64,000 nucleotides of DNA from Methylomonas methanica. GTDB taxonomy: Bacteria; Pseudomonadota; Gammaproteobacteria; Methylococcales; Methylomonadaceae. A program made the position numbers and the translations under genes. The notes beneath the pieces are model-generated. The model saw only the letters and a list, made by a program, of their open reading frames with translations, was not told the origin of the DNA and made no database searches. This document shows, one piece after another, positions 7,491 through 19,631 of this stretch (positions are counted from its first letter, which is position 1; each line of letters begins with the position of its first letter). The DNA lies in the NCBI GenBank assembly GCA_001644045.1, contig LUUF01000043.1, positions 1 to 64,000 on the forward strand, written 5' to 3'.

Positions 7491-9227
7491 ATGTCCGGCA
7501 GGATACCTCGTCAGTTTATAGATGATCTTTTGGTGCGGGTCGATATTGTCGATCTAATCGATTCGCGCGTCCCCCTTAAAAAATCCGGCAGTAATTTCAC
7601 CGCGCGCTGCCCATTTCATACCGAAAAAACTCCCAGCTTTTCAGTCAATCGAGGTCGGCAGATTTATCATTGCTTCGGGTGCGGAGCCAGCGGTAATGCA
7701 ATCGGCTTTTTGATGGAATTTAATCATCTGGGCTTTGTCGAGGCGGTTGAAGATTTGGCGGCCTTTGCCGGCGTGGATGTGCCCAGGGAGTTGATTGACG
7801 GCGAGCCTGGGCTGCCGGATAAAAAAAGTGTGGCGCATGTTTACGAGGTGTTGGCGGGTGTTGCCGGGTTTTATGCCGAGCAATTGCGCGGAAATTCCGA
7901 GGGTAGGAAGGCTGTAGAGTATTTAAAAACCAGGGGCGTTAGCGGAGAGGTGGCCCGGGATTTTTCCCTGGGTTATGCGCCGAATAAGTGGGATGCTCTG
8001 GTGGCGCGTTTCGGTCAAGCGGAGTTGATTGAGGCTGGTATGCTGGTGGTCAGGGATGATGGCAAGGTTTATGACCGCTTTCGTGGGAGATTGATGTTTC
8101 CGATTAGGGATAAACGGAAGCGGGTGGTGGGGTTTGGTGGGCGGGTGTTGGATGATTCCTTGCCCAAATACCTGAATTCGCCGGAGACTGCGGTTTTTTC
8201 CAAAAGCAAGGAGCTTTATGGGCTCTGTGAGCTTTTGGAGAGAAACAGCAAGCCCGAGCGGATATTGGTGGTAGAGGGTTACATGGATGTGATTGCTTTG
8301 GCCCAATTTGGTATTTCCAATGCCGTGGCGGCGTTGGGCACCGCTACATCGAAGGCTCAAATCGATTTATTGTTCCGGTTTACCTCCGAATTGGTGTTTT
8401 GTTTCGATGGTGATAGTGCTGGCAGGCAGGCTGCTTGGAAGGCTACCGATGCGGCTTTGCCTTGTTTGCGCGATGGCAGGCAAATCAAAATAATGCTGTT
8501 ACCGCAGGGGCAGGATCCGGACTCTCTGTTGCGCGCGGAAAATTCGTCAGCTTTTATGGAACGAATTCGTAATGCGCAAGTCTTGTCGGATTATTTTTTC
8601 GAGAATATTGTCGGTCAATTGGAATTGGCAACCGTCGAGGGGCGGTCTCAGTTGCTAGCTGCGGCAACGCCGTCTCTGGAGAAGGTTCCGGCCGGGTTTT
8701 TTCGGGAAATGATGTTTGCCCGATTGCAAGAGTTATCTGGTGCCCGGGTTGCTGTGGATGTTGTCGAAAATCAGGCTAGACTTAAATCAAAGTTTAATAC
8801 TAATAAATTCACGCCGTCGCCAAGAGTGAGTTTGGCGCGCAAAGTTATAGGGCTATTGCTGCAGCATCCGCATTTTGCGAGCTTGGTCGAACGCGAAGGG
8901 GTGGTGCTTGACGATCTGAATTTTGCCGGCGTTGAGTTGCTGAGGGATGTTTTGCAGAGGATCGCCCTTGAAAAGCCGGAAAATAGCGCCATCTTGTTGG
9001 AATCTTTCCGGGGATTATCCCAGGAAAAGGCCGTGAAGGCTTTAGCGGGTTTGGAGTTGGATGTGCCGGCTGGCGGGGAAGAAGCCGAGTTTTGCGGAGC
9101 CTTGCAACAACTTTGCAAGCAGGCCAAGGAGGCCATGCTGACCCGCTTGATCGAAAAGGAGAGTCGAGAGGGCTTGATGTTTGAAGAGAAAGAGGTGTTG
9201 CGGAAGCTTTTAAGGGGTAAGACCTAG
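7491..9227 (+). CDS. dnaG: DNA primase
   Basis: A 578-residue primase that makes RNA primers for replication. The N-terminal zinc finger is visible (CPFHTEKTPSF, then HCFGCGASGN, residues of about 40-65). The Toprim catalytic core has EGYMDVIAL and FCFDGDSAGRQAAW, near residues 264 and 305. The C-terminal helicase-interacting domain (from about residue 430) is more diverged. Length is normal. It follows yqeY by 15 bases and precedes rpoD by 76 bases with a candidate internal promoter. Confidence 0.97.
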   Translation: MSGRIPRQFIDDLLVRVDIVDLIDSRVPLKKSGSNFTARCPFHTEKTPSFSVNRGRQIYHCFGCGASGNAIGFLMEFNHLGFVEAVEDLAAFAGVDVPRELIDGEPGLPDKKSVAHVYEVLAGVAGFYAEQLRGNSEGRKAVEYLKTRGVSGEVARDFSLGYAPNKWDALVARFGQAELIEAGMLVVRDDGKVYDRFRGRLMFPIRDKRKRVVGFGGRVLDDSLPKYLNSPETAVFSKSKELYGLCELLERNSKPERILVVEGYMDVIALAQFGISNAVAALGTATSKAQIDLLFRFTSELVFCFDGDSAGRQAAWKATDAALPCLRDGRQIKIMLLPQGQDPDSLLRAENSSAFMERIRNAQVLSDYFFENIVGQLELATVEGRSQLLAAATPSLEKVPAGFFREMMFARLQELSGARVAVDVVENQARLKSKFNTNKFTPSPRVSLARKVIGLLLQHPHFASLVEREGVVLDDLNFAGVELLRDVLQRIALEKPENSAILLESFRGLSQEKAVKALAGLELDVPAGGEEAEFCGALQQLCKQAKEAMLTRLIEKESREGLMFEEKEVLRKLLRGKT

Positions 9228-9256
9228 GTGACCGCATTAATTTTTGCCGTTATAAT
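9228..9256 (+). promoter_or_regulatory. Candidate internal promoter for rpoD
   Basis: GTGACC (9228-9233) lies 17 bases before a consensus TATAAT (9251-9256), 47 bases upstream of the rpoD ATG. Internal rpoD promoters are known in this operon in other bacteria; the -35 match is only 4 of 6. Confidence 0.4.
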
Positions 9257-9303
9257 TTCCTGTTCTGCGGCGCTTGGTGCTGAAAACGTATTGTGAGTAA
9301 AGA

Positions 9304-11115
9304 ATGAATCAAGAACAACAGCAATCCCAACTTAAACAACTGATAGCAAAAGGTAAAGCGCAGGGTTATTTAACTTATGCGGAAGTTAACGACCATTTGC
9401 CTAGCGATATTATCGATCCCGAGCAAATCGACGATATTATCGGCATGATCAATGATATGGGGATTCAGGTTTATGAGGTGGCGCCGGATGACGATGACTC
9501 GCTGATCACCTCCGATGCGGTAGTCACTGCGGATGATGATGAAGAAGTAGCTGAAGTCGCGGCATTAGCATCTGTCGATAGCGAATTCGGCCGAACCACC
9601 GATCCAGTGCGGCTATATATGCGCGAAATGGGTTCCGTGGAGTTGTTGACTCGCGAGGAAGAATTAAAAATAGCGAAACGGATTGAAGAGGGGCAGCGTC
9701 AAGTGGTGGGCGCTATCGCTCGCTCGGGATTCATCGTAGAGTCTTTTATCGATGCCTTTGATTCCGTACAGGTTGAGGACTCCGGAGTCCGACTCAACGA
9801 TTTAGTGTTGGGTTTTGTCGATCTTACTGAAATCGAGGATATCGATGTTAGTGGCATTGAGATTGAAGAGCCTGCCGAAGATGCCGAAGAAGAGAGCAAA
9901 ACAGTCGATTACGAAGAGGTGAAACAAAAGGTCGATTTACTCCGAAAAGCGTTAAAAGCTGCGACAACTTCAGTTAAAAAGCATGGTTACGGCCATGATA
10001 AAACCGAAAAACTGTTCGATGCGATTGATGAAATATTTTGCGAATTTAAATGGACGCCGCAGTATTTGAAAAAAATGGTCTCCATTTCCGAAGAGTTGAT
10101 TGCCGCTATTCGCGAAGAAGAGCGTTTCATCTTAGATGTTTGCGTTAAGAAAGCAAAAATGCCGCGCAAGGATTTTATTAACGCGTTTGCGGAGAATGAG
10201 GCTAACCTCGATTGGCTGGATCAATTCATTGCTACGAAGCCCAGTTTTGCTGAAGTTTTCAGTGGTCATCGCGAGCAGATTAGGGCGGCACAGCAGCGCT
10301 TGGCGGAAATTGAGTCTCGCTTCGGCTTAAGTATTGCTGTGCTGAAAAGTATTTGCCGCAGTATTTCCTTGGGCGAAGCTAAGGCTAGGCGCGCTAAAAA
10401 GGAAATGATCGAAGCCAATTTGCGTCTGGTAATTTCTATAGCCAAAAAATATACCAATCGCGGCTTGCAATTCCTGGATTTGATTCAGGAAGGTAATATC
10501 GGATTGATGAAGGCGGTCGATAAGTTCGAATATCGGCGCGGCTACAAATTTTCTACTTATGCAACTTGGTGGATTCGTCAAGCGATTACCCGTTCCATCG
10601 CTGATCAGGCCCGGACTATTCGTATTCCTGTGCATATGATCGAAACCATTAACAAGCTGAATCGCGTCTCCAGACAGATTCTGCAGGAGCTGGGTCGCGA
10701 GGCCACGCCGGAAGAATTGGCCGAACGCATGGAAATGCCGGAAGACAAAATCCGTAAAGTGCTGAAGATTGCCAAAGAGCCGATTTCAATGGAAACGCCG
10801 ATTGGCGACGACGAAGATTCGCATTTGGGGGATTTTATCGAAGATTCCAAGATGCTATCGCCTGTCGAATCTGCTACAATCGCCGGCCTGCGTGAGTCTA
10901 CCCAGAATGTATTAGCTGGATTAACCGCCAGGGAAGCTAAAGTGTTACGGATGCGCTTCGGTATTAATATGAATACCGATCATACGCTGGAAGAAGTTGG
11001 CAAACAGTTTGATGTGACCCGTGAACGGATCCGTCAGATCGAAGCGAAAGCGCTGCGGAAATTAAGACATCCGTCCAGATCCGAACAGTTGAGATGCTTT
11101 CTCGACGGCGAATAA
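9304..11115 (+). CDS. rpoD: RNA polymerase sigma-70 factor RpoD
   Basis: A 603-residue primary sigma factor. The order seen is region 1.1 ([23 protein letters not shown]), region 1.2 ([21 protein letters not shown]), an acidic non-conserved region, region 2 ([39 protein letters not shown], and [10 protein letters not shown]), region 3, and region 4 with [21 protein letters not shown]. These recognise -10 and -35 elements respectively. Length is normal for gammaproteobacteria. It is the last gene of the rpsU-yqeY-dnaG-rpoD operon, with tRNA-Ile2 31 bases downstream. Confidence 0.98.
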   Translation: MNQEQQQSQLKQLIAKGKAQGYLTYAEVNDHLPSDIIDPEQIDDIIGMINDMGIQVYEVAPDDDDSLITSDAVVTADDDEEVAEVAALASVDSEFGRTTDPVRLYMREMGSVELLTREEELKIAKRIEEGQRQVVGAIARSGFIVESFIDAFDSVQVEDSGVRLNDLVLGFVDLTEIEDIDVSGIEIEEPAEDAEEESKTVDYEEVKQKVDLLRKALKAATTSVKKHGYGHDKTEKLFDAIDEIFCEFKWTPQYLKKMVSISEELIAAIREEERFILDVCVKKAKMPRKDFINAFAENEANLDWLDQFIATKPSFAEVFSGHREQIRAAQQRLAEIESRFGLSIAVLKSICRSISLGEAKARRAKKEMIEANLRLVISIAKKYTNRGLQFLDLIQEGNIGLMKAVDKFEYRRGYKFSTYATWWIRQAITRSIADQARTIRIPVHMIETINKLNRVSRQILQELGREATPEELAERMEMPEDKIRKVLKIAKEPISMETPIGDDEDSHLGDFIEDSKMLSPVESATIAGLRESTQNVLAGLTAREAKVLRMRFGINMNTDHTLEEVGKQFDVTRERIRQIEAKALRKLRHPSRSEQLRCFLDGE

Positions 11116-11145
11116 GACTCTACTTATCCGTAGATCAGATATTGC

Positions 11146-11222
11146 GGGCCCTTAGCTCAGTTGGTTAGAGCTTCCGACTCATAATCGGCAGGTCGTAGGT
11201 TCAAGTCCTACAGGGCCCACCA
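11146..11222 (+). tRNA. ileX: tRNA-Ile2 (CAU anticodon, lysidine-modified)
   Basis: A 77-base cloverleaf. Acceptor GGGCCCT pairs with AGGGCCC, followed by ACCA with encoded CCA. The anticodon loop is CTCATAA (anticodon CAT) and the T arm GTAGG-TTCAAGT-CCTAC. The acceptor and D arm resemble E. coli tRNA-Ile2 (GGCCCCU) rather than elongator Met (GGCUACG), and ileX lies beside rpoD in E. coli too. The C of the anticodon would be modified by TilS to read AUA. A tRNA-Met identity is the alternative. Confidence 0.85.
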
Positions 11223-11230
11223 CAGATACC

Positions 11231-11254
11231 AGGCCGTTTGCGCGGCCTTTTTTT
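11231..11254 (+). terminator. Intrinsic terminator after tRNA-Ile2
   Basis: AGGCCG and CGGCCT form a stem around TTTGCG and run into seven T residues, 9 bases after the tRNA end and 37 bases before metK. Confidence 0.85.
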
Positions 11255-11290
11255 ATATGCGCAAGTTTTCATTTTGGCGAGGGTGCAACC

Positions 11291-12451
11291 GTGAATAAAA
11301 ACTATCTTTTTACCTCAGAGTCTGTTTCGGAAGGACATCCGGACAAAGTCGCTGACCAAATTTCCGATGCTGTTGTTGATGCATTGCTGGCTCAAGACCC
11401 GCGCTCGCGGGTGGCTTGCGAAACCTTGGTTAAAACCGGGATGGTAGTGCTGGCTGGCGAGATCACCACCAACGCTTGGGTAGATACTGAAGAATTGGTT
11501 AGAAAAGTCGTTTGCGAAATCGGTTACGACAACGGCGAAATCGGCTTTGACGGTAATAGCTGTGCGGTATTGAATGCCATTGGTAAACAATCGGCGGATA
11601 TCGCGATGGGTGTCGATGAATCCGAAAACCACGAACAAGGTGCCGGCGACCAAGGTTTAATGTTTGGTTATGCCAGCAACGAAACCGATGTGTTAATGCC
11701 TGCCCCAATCACCTACGCGCATCGCTTGGTTGAGAGACAAGCGCAGGTGCGTAAAAATAAAACCCTGACTTGGTTGCGTCCCGATGCAAAAAGCCAGGTG
11801 ACTTTCCGTTACGAAAACAACAAGCCGGTCGCGATCGATGCGGTAGTTCTGTCTACCCAGCATTCCCCGGAAATTGGCGGCAAACAGCTGGAAGAAGCGG
11901 TAATGGATGAGATCATCCTGCCGACCTTGCCGAAAGAGTGGCTGCACAAAGACACCAAATATTTCATCAACCCTACCGGCCAGTTCATCATCGGCGGGCC
12001 TGTCGGCGACTGCGGTTTGACCGGCCGGAAAATTATCGTCGATACCTACGGCGGCATGGCACGCCACGGTGGCGGTGCGTTTTCCGGTAAAGATCCGTCA
12101 AAAGTGGACAGATCCGCTGCATACATGGGTCGTTATGTAGCAAAAAATATCGTTGCCGCCGGGTTGGCGGAGCGTTGCGAAATTCAAGTTTCGTATGCCA
12201 TCGGCGTCGCGGAACCGACTTCTATTAGTATCGAAACCTTCGGTACCGGCAAAATCGAGGAAGAACGCTTGGTGCAAATCGTGCGCGAGCACTTCGATTT
12301 ACGGCCGAAAGGTTTGATCGCACAATTAGATTTGTTAAAACCGATTTACCGTCCAACTGCCTCTTACGGCCATTTCGGTCGTAACGAAGCCAGCTTCAGC
12401 TGGGAAAAAACCGACAAAGCCGAAGCATTGAAAGATGCTGCCGGCATTTAA
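11291..12451 (+). CDS. metK: S-adenosylmethionine synthetase
   Basis: A 386-residue cytoplasmic enzyme making SAM from methionine and ATP. Hallmarks are [19 protein letters not shown] at the N-terminus, [12 protein letters not shown] near residue 117 and [17 protein letters not shown] near residue 258. The start is GTG with GGCGAGGG about 7 bases upstream; no in-frame ATG fits the family N-terminus better. It is followed 19 bases later by ahcY, so synthesis and recycling of the methyl donor are in one operon. I see no room for a SAM riboswitch between the tRNA terminator and the start. Confidence 0.97.
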   Translation: MNKNYLFTSESVSEGHPDKVADQISDAVVDALLAQDPRSRVACETLVKTGMVVLAGEITTNAWVDTEELVRKVVCEIGYDNGEIGFDGNSCAVLNAIGKQSADIAMGVDESENHEQGAGDQGLMFGYASNETDVLMPAPITYAHRLVERQAQVRKNKTLTWLRPDAKSQVTFRYENNKPVAIDAVVLSTQHSPEIGGKQLEEAVMDEIILPTLPKEWLHKDTKYFINPTGQFIIGGPVGDCGLTGRKIIVDTYGGMARHGGGAFSGKDPSKVDRSAAYMGRYVAKNIVAAGLAERCEIQVSYAIGVAEPTSISIETFGTGKIEEERLVQIVREHFDLRPKGLIAQLDLLKPIYRPTASYGHFGRNEASFSWEKTDKAEALKDAAGI

Positions 12452-12470
12452 TCAGGATCAGGAAAATATT

Positions 12471-13763
12471 ATGAGCCAAGCCGATTACAAAGTTGCCGAT
12501 TTAGCCCTGGCTGAATGGGGTCGTAAAGAAATCAATATTGCCGAAACCGAAATGCCCGGTTTGATGGCCTTGCGCGCCGAGTACGGTGCCCAGCAGCCAT
12601 TGAAAGGCGCGCGTATCGCCGGATGTCTGCATATGACCATCCAAACTGCGGTATTGATAGAAACGCTGACTGCGTTGGGCGCGGAAGTACGCTGGTCGTC
12701 TTGCAATATATTCTCTACCCAGGATCATGCCGCTGCCGCGATTGCCGCCGCCGGCATTCCTGTTTTTGCCTGGAAAGGCGAAACCGAAACGGAAGCCGAA
12801 TGGTGTATAGAACAAACCATTATCGGCCCTAACGGCTGGCGCCCGAATATGATCCTGGATGATGGCGGCGACCTGACAACCATGATGCATAACAACTTCC
12901 CCGAATTGATGGTGGATGTTAAGGGCTTGTCTGAAGAAACCACTACGGGTGTGTTGCGTCTGACTGAAATGGTTGCGAAAGGCACGCTGAAAGTGCCGGC
13001 ATTTAACGTTAACGATTCGGTCACCAAATCCAAATTCGACAACCTGTACGGTTGCCGCGAGTCTTTGGTTGACGGCATCAAACGCGCTACCGACGTGATG
13101 GTGGCCGGCAAGATCGCCGTGGTCTGCGGCTATGGCGATGTAGGTAAAGGTTGTGCGCAATCGCTACGCGGATTGGGCGCCACTGTTCTGATCACGGAAA
13201 TCGACCCGATCTGCGCATTGCAGGCGGCGATGGAAGGTTATCGTGTAGTAACAATGGACGAGGCGGCGGCAATTGCCAACATCTTCGTTACCGCTACCGG
13301 CAACGTCGGTGTAATTACTCACGATCACATGAAAGCGATGCGCGATCAGGCTATCGTCTGCAATATCGGCCATTTTGATTCGGAAATCGATATCGCGTCC
13401 TTACGTCACTACACTTGGGAAAATATCAAGCCGCAGGTCGATCACGTGATTTTCCCCGATGGCAAACGGATTATCGTATTGGCTGAAGGTCGTCTGGTGA
13501 ATTTGGGCTGCGCTACCGGTCATCCTAGCTTCGTGATGTCCAACTCGTTTTGCAACCAAGTGTTGGCGCAGATCGAGCTTTGGACCAATGCCGCTAGCTA
13601 CGAAAACAAAGTTTATGTCCTGCCGAAAAAACTTGACGAAAAAGTCGCACGTTCGCATTTGGCACAAATCGGTGTAAAACTGACAGAATTGACGAAAGAG
13701 CAGGCGGCGTATATTAATGTCCCGGTCGAAGGTCCTTACAAGCCGGATCATTATCGTTACTAA
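12471..13763 (+). CDS. ahcY: Adenosylhomocysteinase
   Basis: A 430-residue NAD-dependent SAH hydrolase splitting S-adenosylhomocysteine to homocysteine and adenosine. [17 protein letters not shown] begins the substrate domain, [17 protein letters not shown] is the NAD-binding loop, and the protein ends PYKPDHYRY, the typical C-terminus that completes the neighbour's cofactor site. I chose the ATG giving MSQADYKV since it has AGGATCAGG upstream and avoids overlap with metK. A strong terminator follows. With metK it forms the activated-methyl cycle. Confidence 0.97.
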   Translation: MSQADYKVADLALAEWGRKEINIAETEMPGLMALRAEYGAQQPLKGARIAGCLHMTIQTAVLIETLTALGAEVRWSSCNIFSTQDHAAAAIAAAGIPVFAWKGETETEAEWCIEQTIIGPNGWRPNMILDDGGDLTTMMHNNFPELMVDVKGLSEETTTGVLRLTEMVAKGTLKVPAFNVNDSVTKSKFDNLYGCRESLVDGIKRATDVMVAGKIAVVCGYGDVGKGCAQSLRGLGATVLITEIDPICALQAAMEGYRVVTMDEAAAIANIFVTATGNVGVITHDHMKAMRDQAIVCNIGHFDSEIDIASLRHYTWENIKPQVDHVIFPDGKRIIVLAEGRLVNLGCATGHPSFVMSNSFCNQVLAQIELWTNAASYENKVYVLPKKLDEKVARSHLAQIGVKLTELTKEQAAYINVPVEGPYKPDHYRY

Positions 13764-13781
13764 GGATTTGATCAATCCGAC

Positions 13782-13808
13782 AAAAAAAGGGGCGCAAGCC
13801 CCTTTTTT
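13782..13808 (+). terminator. Intrinsic terminator after ahcY
   Basis: AAAAAAGGGGC and GCCCCTTTTTT form a near-perfect stem with a GCAA tetraloop. The T tract ends at the first ATG available to bioA (13809). Confidence 0.9.
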
Positions 13809-13817
13809 ATGCAAGCT

Positions 13818-15188
13818 ATGAATAATCAAGCTATCGTTCAGCGCGATCTCGCCGTGCTCTGGCACCCCTGCAGTCAAATGAAGGACCACGATCCTCGGGC
13901 CTCTGCGCCAGATGGGTTGCCGCTGATTCCAATCAAATCGGGCCAAGGCGTCTGGTTGGAAGATTTTGACGGTAACCGCTATCTGGATGCGATCAGCTCC
14001 TGGTGGGTAAATCTGTTCGGTCATGCCAATCCCATTATCAACCAAGCACTTCGAGAGCAGCTTGAAACGCTTGAACACGTTATCCTCGGTGGATTTACCC
14101 ATGAAGCCGCGTTAACGTTGGCGGAAAAGCTGGTGGAAATCACGCCGCCGGGTTTGGATAAATGTTTTTACGCGGACAACGGTTCATCAGCCGTCGAAGT
14201 CGCGTTAAAGATGAGTTTTCATTATTGGCGCAATATCGGCCGTACTCAAAAAATCAAATTCATCACGCTGGAAAACAGCTATCACGGCGAAACCCTGGGG
14301 GCTTTGGCGGTTGGCAATGTGGCTTTATACAAGGAAACCTACGCGCCGTTGTTGATGGATGTGATTACGGTCGCCAGCCCGGACTGCTACCATCGCGAAG
14401 ACGGCGAAAGCTGGGAAGCCTATTCGATCCGCCGCTTCGCCGATATGGAACAAGCCTTGGCGCAAAATGCCGATGAAGTTTGCGCGGTGATTGTCGAACC
14501 GCTGGTGCAATGCGCCGGTAGCATGCGCATGTACCATCCGGTGTACCTAAAATTACTGCGCGAAGCTTGCGATAAATACCAGGTGCATTTAATCGCCGAC
14601 GAGATTGCCGTGGGCTTTGGCCGCACGGGTACCTTGTTTGCTTGCGAGCAAGCGGCAATCAGTCCGGATTTTATCTGTCTGTCCAAAGGATTGACCGGCG
14701 GATATTTGCCATTGTCTGCAGTATTGACCAGTAATAAGGTCTATCAGGCCTTTTACGACAACTATCAGAATCTCACCGCGTTTTTACACTCACATAGCTA
14801 TACCGGCAATGCGCTGGGTTGCCGGGCAGCTTTGGCGACGTTGGGGATATTTCAACAGCAGAATGTAATTGCCAACAATCTGCATCTCGCGGCGCTTATG
14901 ACCAAAGCGGTCGAGCGCTTCAAGGAGCATCCCAACGTCGCGGAAGTTCGGCAAACCGGTATGATCCTGGCTATCGAATTGGTCAAAAATAAGCAAACTC
15001 GCGAAGCCTATCCCTGGCAACAGCGGCGCGGATTGACAGTTTATCGCTATGCTTTGAGTCGTGGCGTGCTGTTGCGGCCATTGGGCAACGTGATTTATTT
15101 CATGCCGCCTTATATTATCAACGAGCAGGAGATACAACTGATGGCAGACGTGGCCTGGCAGGGCATTCAACTGGCGGTGCAGGACTGA
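13818..15188 (+). CDS. bioA: Adenosylmethionine-8-amino-7-oxononanoate aminotransferase
   Basis: A 456-residue PLP enzyme of biotin synthesis that uses SAM as amino donor to make 7,8-diaminopelargonate. LWHPCSQM near the N-terminus, SSWWVNLFGHANP, ENSYHGETLGALA, and LSKGLTGGYLPLSAVL with the PLP lysine all match BioA. The start is uncertain: ATG at 13809 is fused to the T tract of the ahcY terminator, and ATG at 13818 is only 9 bases on; neither has a Shine-Dalgarno sequence. Its stop overlaps the rsmE start (TGATG). Its placement after metK-ahcY puts a SAM consumer beside SAM supply. Confidence 0.93.
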   Translation: MNNQAIVQRDLAVLWHPCSQMKDHDPRASAPDGLPLIPIKSGQGVWLEDFDGNRYLDAISSWWVNLFGHANPIINQALREQLETLEHVILGGFTHEAALTLAEKLVEITPPGLDKCFYADNGSSAVEVALKMSFHYWRNIGRTQKIKFITLENSYHGETLGALAVGNVALYKETYAPLLMDVITVASPDCYHREDGESWEAYSIRRFADMEQALAQNADEVCAVIVEPLVQCAGSMRMYHPVYLKLLREACDKYQVHLIADEIAVGFGRTGTLFACEQAAISPDFICLSKGLTGGYLPLSAVLTSNKVYQAFYDNYQNLTAFLHSHSYTGNALGCRAALATLGIFQQQNVIANNLHLAALMTKAVERFKEHPNVAEVRQTGMILAIELVKNKQTREAYPWQQRRGLTVYRYALSRGVLLRPLGNVIYFMPPYIINEQEIQLMADVAWQGIQLAVQD

Positions 15189-15916
15189 TGCGGGTTTCTC
15201 GTTTGTATGTTGCCGTGCCGCTAAATGTAGGCGGGCGCATTGAGCTGGATGAAGACGCAGCCCATTACGTGCGCAGTGTGCTGCGACTAAAGCAAGATCA
15301 GAGCATCGTGTTGTTCAACGGCCAAGGTGGCGAATATCTGGGCCGTTTCAGCGAGGTCAGCCGCAAGATTGTTCGAGTCGAAATCGAGCAGTTCGTCGAT
15401 CGTAACGTCGAATCTCCGCTGGCGATAAATTTGGGTTTGGGCATTTCTCGCGGTGATCGAATGGACTGGGCAGTACAAAAAGCCGTCGAACTAGGCGTCA
15501 CAAGGTTAACGCCGTTGGAAACCGAACGCTGCGTGATTAAATTCAACGACGATAAAAAGCAGCAACGCCTGCAGCACTGGTTGCATATTGCCCGGCACGC
15601 GGCCGAGCAATCCGGACGAACCTATTGCCCGGCGCTGGGCGAGATAACTAATTTAGCGGATTGGATTGCCAGCCAGCAAGGCTTAAGAGTATTTCTCGAT
15701 CCCTATGCCGAGCAATCCCTGGCGGACCTAAAGCCGGAAAATTCCTGTGTTACCTTGCTCTCCGGACCGGAAGGCGGCTTTAGCGAGCAAGAACGGCAAA
15801 CGGCCAAAACAGCGGGATTCGTCCCGGTGCGGATGGGAGCCCGGATCTTGCGCACCGAAACAGCGGTATTATCGGCACTGACTGCCGTGCAAACCTTGTG
15901 GGGAGATTTTCGCTGA
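15188..15916 (+). CDS. rsmE: 16S rRNA m3U1498 methyltransferase
   Basis: A 242-residue SPOUT-class enzyme methylating U1498 of 16S rRNA with SAM. The N-terminal PUA-like part has LDEDAAHYVRSVLRLKQDQ, and the knotted C-terminal domain contains LLSGPEGGFSEQE and MGARILRTETAVLSALTAVQ, the SAM-binding trefoil motifs. Start and stop both overlap neighbours by one base (TGATG with bioA and with the CPBP gene), implying translational coupling of the three. Confidence 0.95.
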   Translation: MRVSRLYVAVPLNVGGRIELDEDAAHYVRSVLRLKQDQSIVLFNGQGGEYLGRFSEVSRKIVRVEIEQFVDRNVESPLAINLGLGISRGDRMDWAVQKAVELGVTRLTPLETERCVIKFNDDKKQQRLQHWLHIARHAAEQSGRTYCPALGEITNLADWIASQQGLRVFLDPYAEQSLADLKPENSCVTLLSGPEGGFSEQERQTAKTAGFVPVRMGARILRTETAVLSALTAVQTLWGDFR

Positions 15917-16809
15917 TGCGGTGGTTCGCCTACGCTTTGGTGCCGCTGCTGGTATTGGTCATTACGGCCACTATTGCGAGCGTGCTGGGATACGGTTTGT
16001 TGTGGGTTGCCGGCGACATTTTGCCGTTGGCAAAAGTCATCAGCAAAACGACTCTGATTCTGTTGTTGCTAAGTATTTTTCCATTGAAGAAATACCTGCA
16101 ATTCAGTTGGGCGGATTTGGGATTCGCGCCGAAAGCGGTATTTTTCCGACAATTCGGTCAAGGCCTGGCGCTGGGTTTGCTGACTTTGCTGCCAGTACTA
16201 TTGGTGTTGTATTGGCTGGATGTGCATATTTGGGACGATACCCGCCATTGGACAGCGGGCAAAATCTTTGAAAAAGTCGGATTGGGTTTGTTTTTTGCGG
16301 TGCTGATTGCTGTCGGCGAAGAAATACTATTTCGCGGTCTGCTGCTGGGTGGGTTACGCCGGAACATGCCAATTGTTGCTGCCGTGACAATCAGCTCTAT
16401 CTACTACGCGGCGTTGCATTTTCTAAAAAGTAAGTCGCAAATTGCTTACGCCGATTTAATGCCGAGCAGCGGTTTGACGTTGATGGCCGAAGCGTTTGCG
16501 AACTGGTTGAATCCGGCGATACTCAGCGCTTTGTTGGCTTTATTCGTGGTCGGGGTGTTTTTAGCAATCCTCAGAAGTCGAATCCCGCAAAGCCTGGGTT
16601 TATGTATCGGTTGTCATGCCGCTTGGGTTTGGCAAATCAAGGTGAGCAGAGACTTGTTCAATGTCAATTTGCAAGCCGATTCCCTGTTTCTGGTCAACAC
16701 GTATTACGACGGCGTAGTGGGCCCCTTAGTCAGTAGCTGGTTAGCATTGGCGTTAATCGTTTATTGGGTGTGGTCCAAGCTGCAAAATAATACTTGGCGT
16801 GGCGATTAA
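15916..16809 (+). CDS. CPBP family intramembrane metalloprotease
   Basis: A 297-residue protein with about eight hydrophobic segments and the CPBP/Abi (Rce1-like) motifs: EEILFRGLLLGG (EExxxR), a helix with YAALHF (xxxH) and a later GCHAAW His. These residues form the intramembrane glutamate-protease site. Bacterial members may process membrane substrates or confer bacteriocin immunity; the substrate here is unknown. The ATG at 15916 overlaps the rsmE stop and has GGGGAGA upstream, better than a GTG 18 bases earlier. Confidence 0.85.
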   Translation: MRWFAYALVPLLVLVITATIASVLGYGLLWVAGDILPLAKVISKTTLILLLLSIFPLKKYLQFSWADLGFAPKAVFFRQFGQGLALGLLTLLPVLLVLYWLDVHIWDDTRHWTAGKIFEKVGLGLFFAVLIAVGEEILFRGLLLGGLRRNMPIVAAVTISSIYYAALHFLKSKSQIAYADLMPSSGLTLMAEAFANWLNPAILSALLALFVVGVFLAILRSRIPQSLGLCIGCHAAWVWQIKVSRDLFNVNLQADSLFLVNTYYDGVVGPLVSSWLALALIVYWVWSKLQNNTWRGD

Positions 16810-16908
16810 ACCGAAACGGGGTACCAGCTTGAAAAAATGATTGCCAGATGCCATGGTGTTTTGCAATATTCTCCCATCATTTCCAGTGCATCATAAGAGG
16901 ACATATTT

Positions 16909-17214
16909 ATGCGCAGAATCAGACTGAAAACTTCCGTTCTTCTCTTAACTTTAATGGTAGCCGGTTGCGCCAGCGAACCAGCCGCGCCGACAAAACCGGC
17001 GGACAAAATTCTGTCCGGTGAGCAAATGTTACGGGATAGTCAGGGCATTGCTCAGTTGGGTAGTCGTTGGCAGGAAGGCAAACAAATGGTCGAGCGCGGA
17101 CAAGTAATGCAGCGTGAAGGTCAGGCAAAGATAGACGAAGGCCGCAATCTGGTCGAGGAAGGCCAAAAAGTCATGCGTGAGAGTGAAGAAGGTTATAAAA
17201 ATATAAAGCAGTAA
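16909..17214 (+). CDS. Small lipoprotein with Gly/Glu/Gln-rich helical repeat
   Basis: A 101-residue lipoprotein. The signal peptide ends in LMVAGC, a clear lipobox, so the mature protein starts at Cys20. The mature part has an 11-13 residue periodicity (EGKQMVERGQ, MQREGQAKIDEG, NLVEEGQKVMRES) predicted to be a long charged helix. AGAGGA precedes the ATG. Family not recognised. It may act at the inner or outer membrane face; the residue after Cys is Ala, which favours outer-membrane sorting by the E. coli rule. Confidence 0.75.
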   Translation: MRRIRLKTSVLLLTLMVAGCASEPAAPTKPADKILSGEQMLRDSQGIAQLGSRWQEGKQMVERGQVMQREGQAKIDEGRNLVEEGQKVMRESEEGYKNIKQ

Positions 17215-17323
17215 AGATAATCCGAAGGAAGTTAGCGGGCCGTTTCCAAGGATGTTGATGACAATGTTTTTTCAGTCCGGCGGCCGAGAGCCTTTAGGTA
17301 TCTTCGCTACCGGTCCGATAAGA

Positions 17324-17542
17324 TTACGCGGCAGTCTCGCCGCGGATCTTGGCACTGTGCGGAACTATGGTTAAGACGGGTTTAGATATTTTGCCGTTGG
17401 AACTGTGCATCTCCATGCATTCCAGCCGTGTGTTGTAACATAAGGCGCACAGCGAAGTGTTTGGCAAAAATTGCAACTCGTCCGGCGGAATTTCATCCCC
17501 GCACCTTGAGCAATAGCTTAACTGCGTTGCCTTTGGTTTCAT
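17324..17542 (-). CDS. Small DksA/TraR-like C4 zinc-finger protein
   Basis: I start at the ATG giving MKPKATQLSYC because a strong GAGGGGG lies upstream; the open frame extends to 17710 but that part looks non-coding. The 72-residue product has CSRCGDEI and, 15-17 residues on, CALC, a four-Cys finger like the C-terminal domain of DksA/TraR proteins. It lacks the long coiled coil of DksA, so an RNA polymerase role is uncertain. The C-terminal tail has further Cys, His and Met residues. Confidence 0.65.
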   Translation of the reverse strand: MKPKATQLSYCSRCGDEIPPDELQFLPNTSLCALCYNTRLECMEMHSSNGKISKPVLTIVPHSAKIRGETAA

Positions 17543-19629
<2,087 letters not shown>

Positions 19630-19631
19630 CC

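Noticed and set aside
12501-14102. Long reverse-strand frames opposite ahcY and bioA (up to 233 codons).
   Set aside because: They are shadows of highly conserved forward genes and cross the ahcY terminator; no family resemblance.
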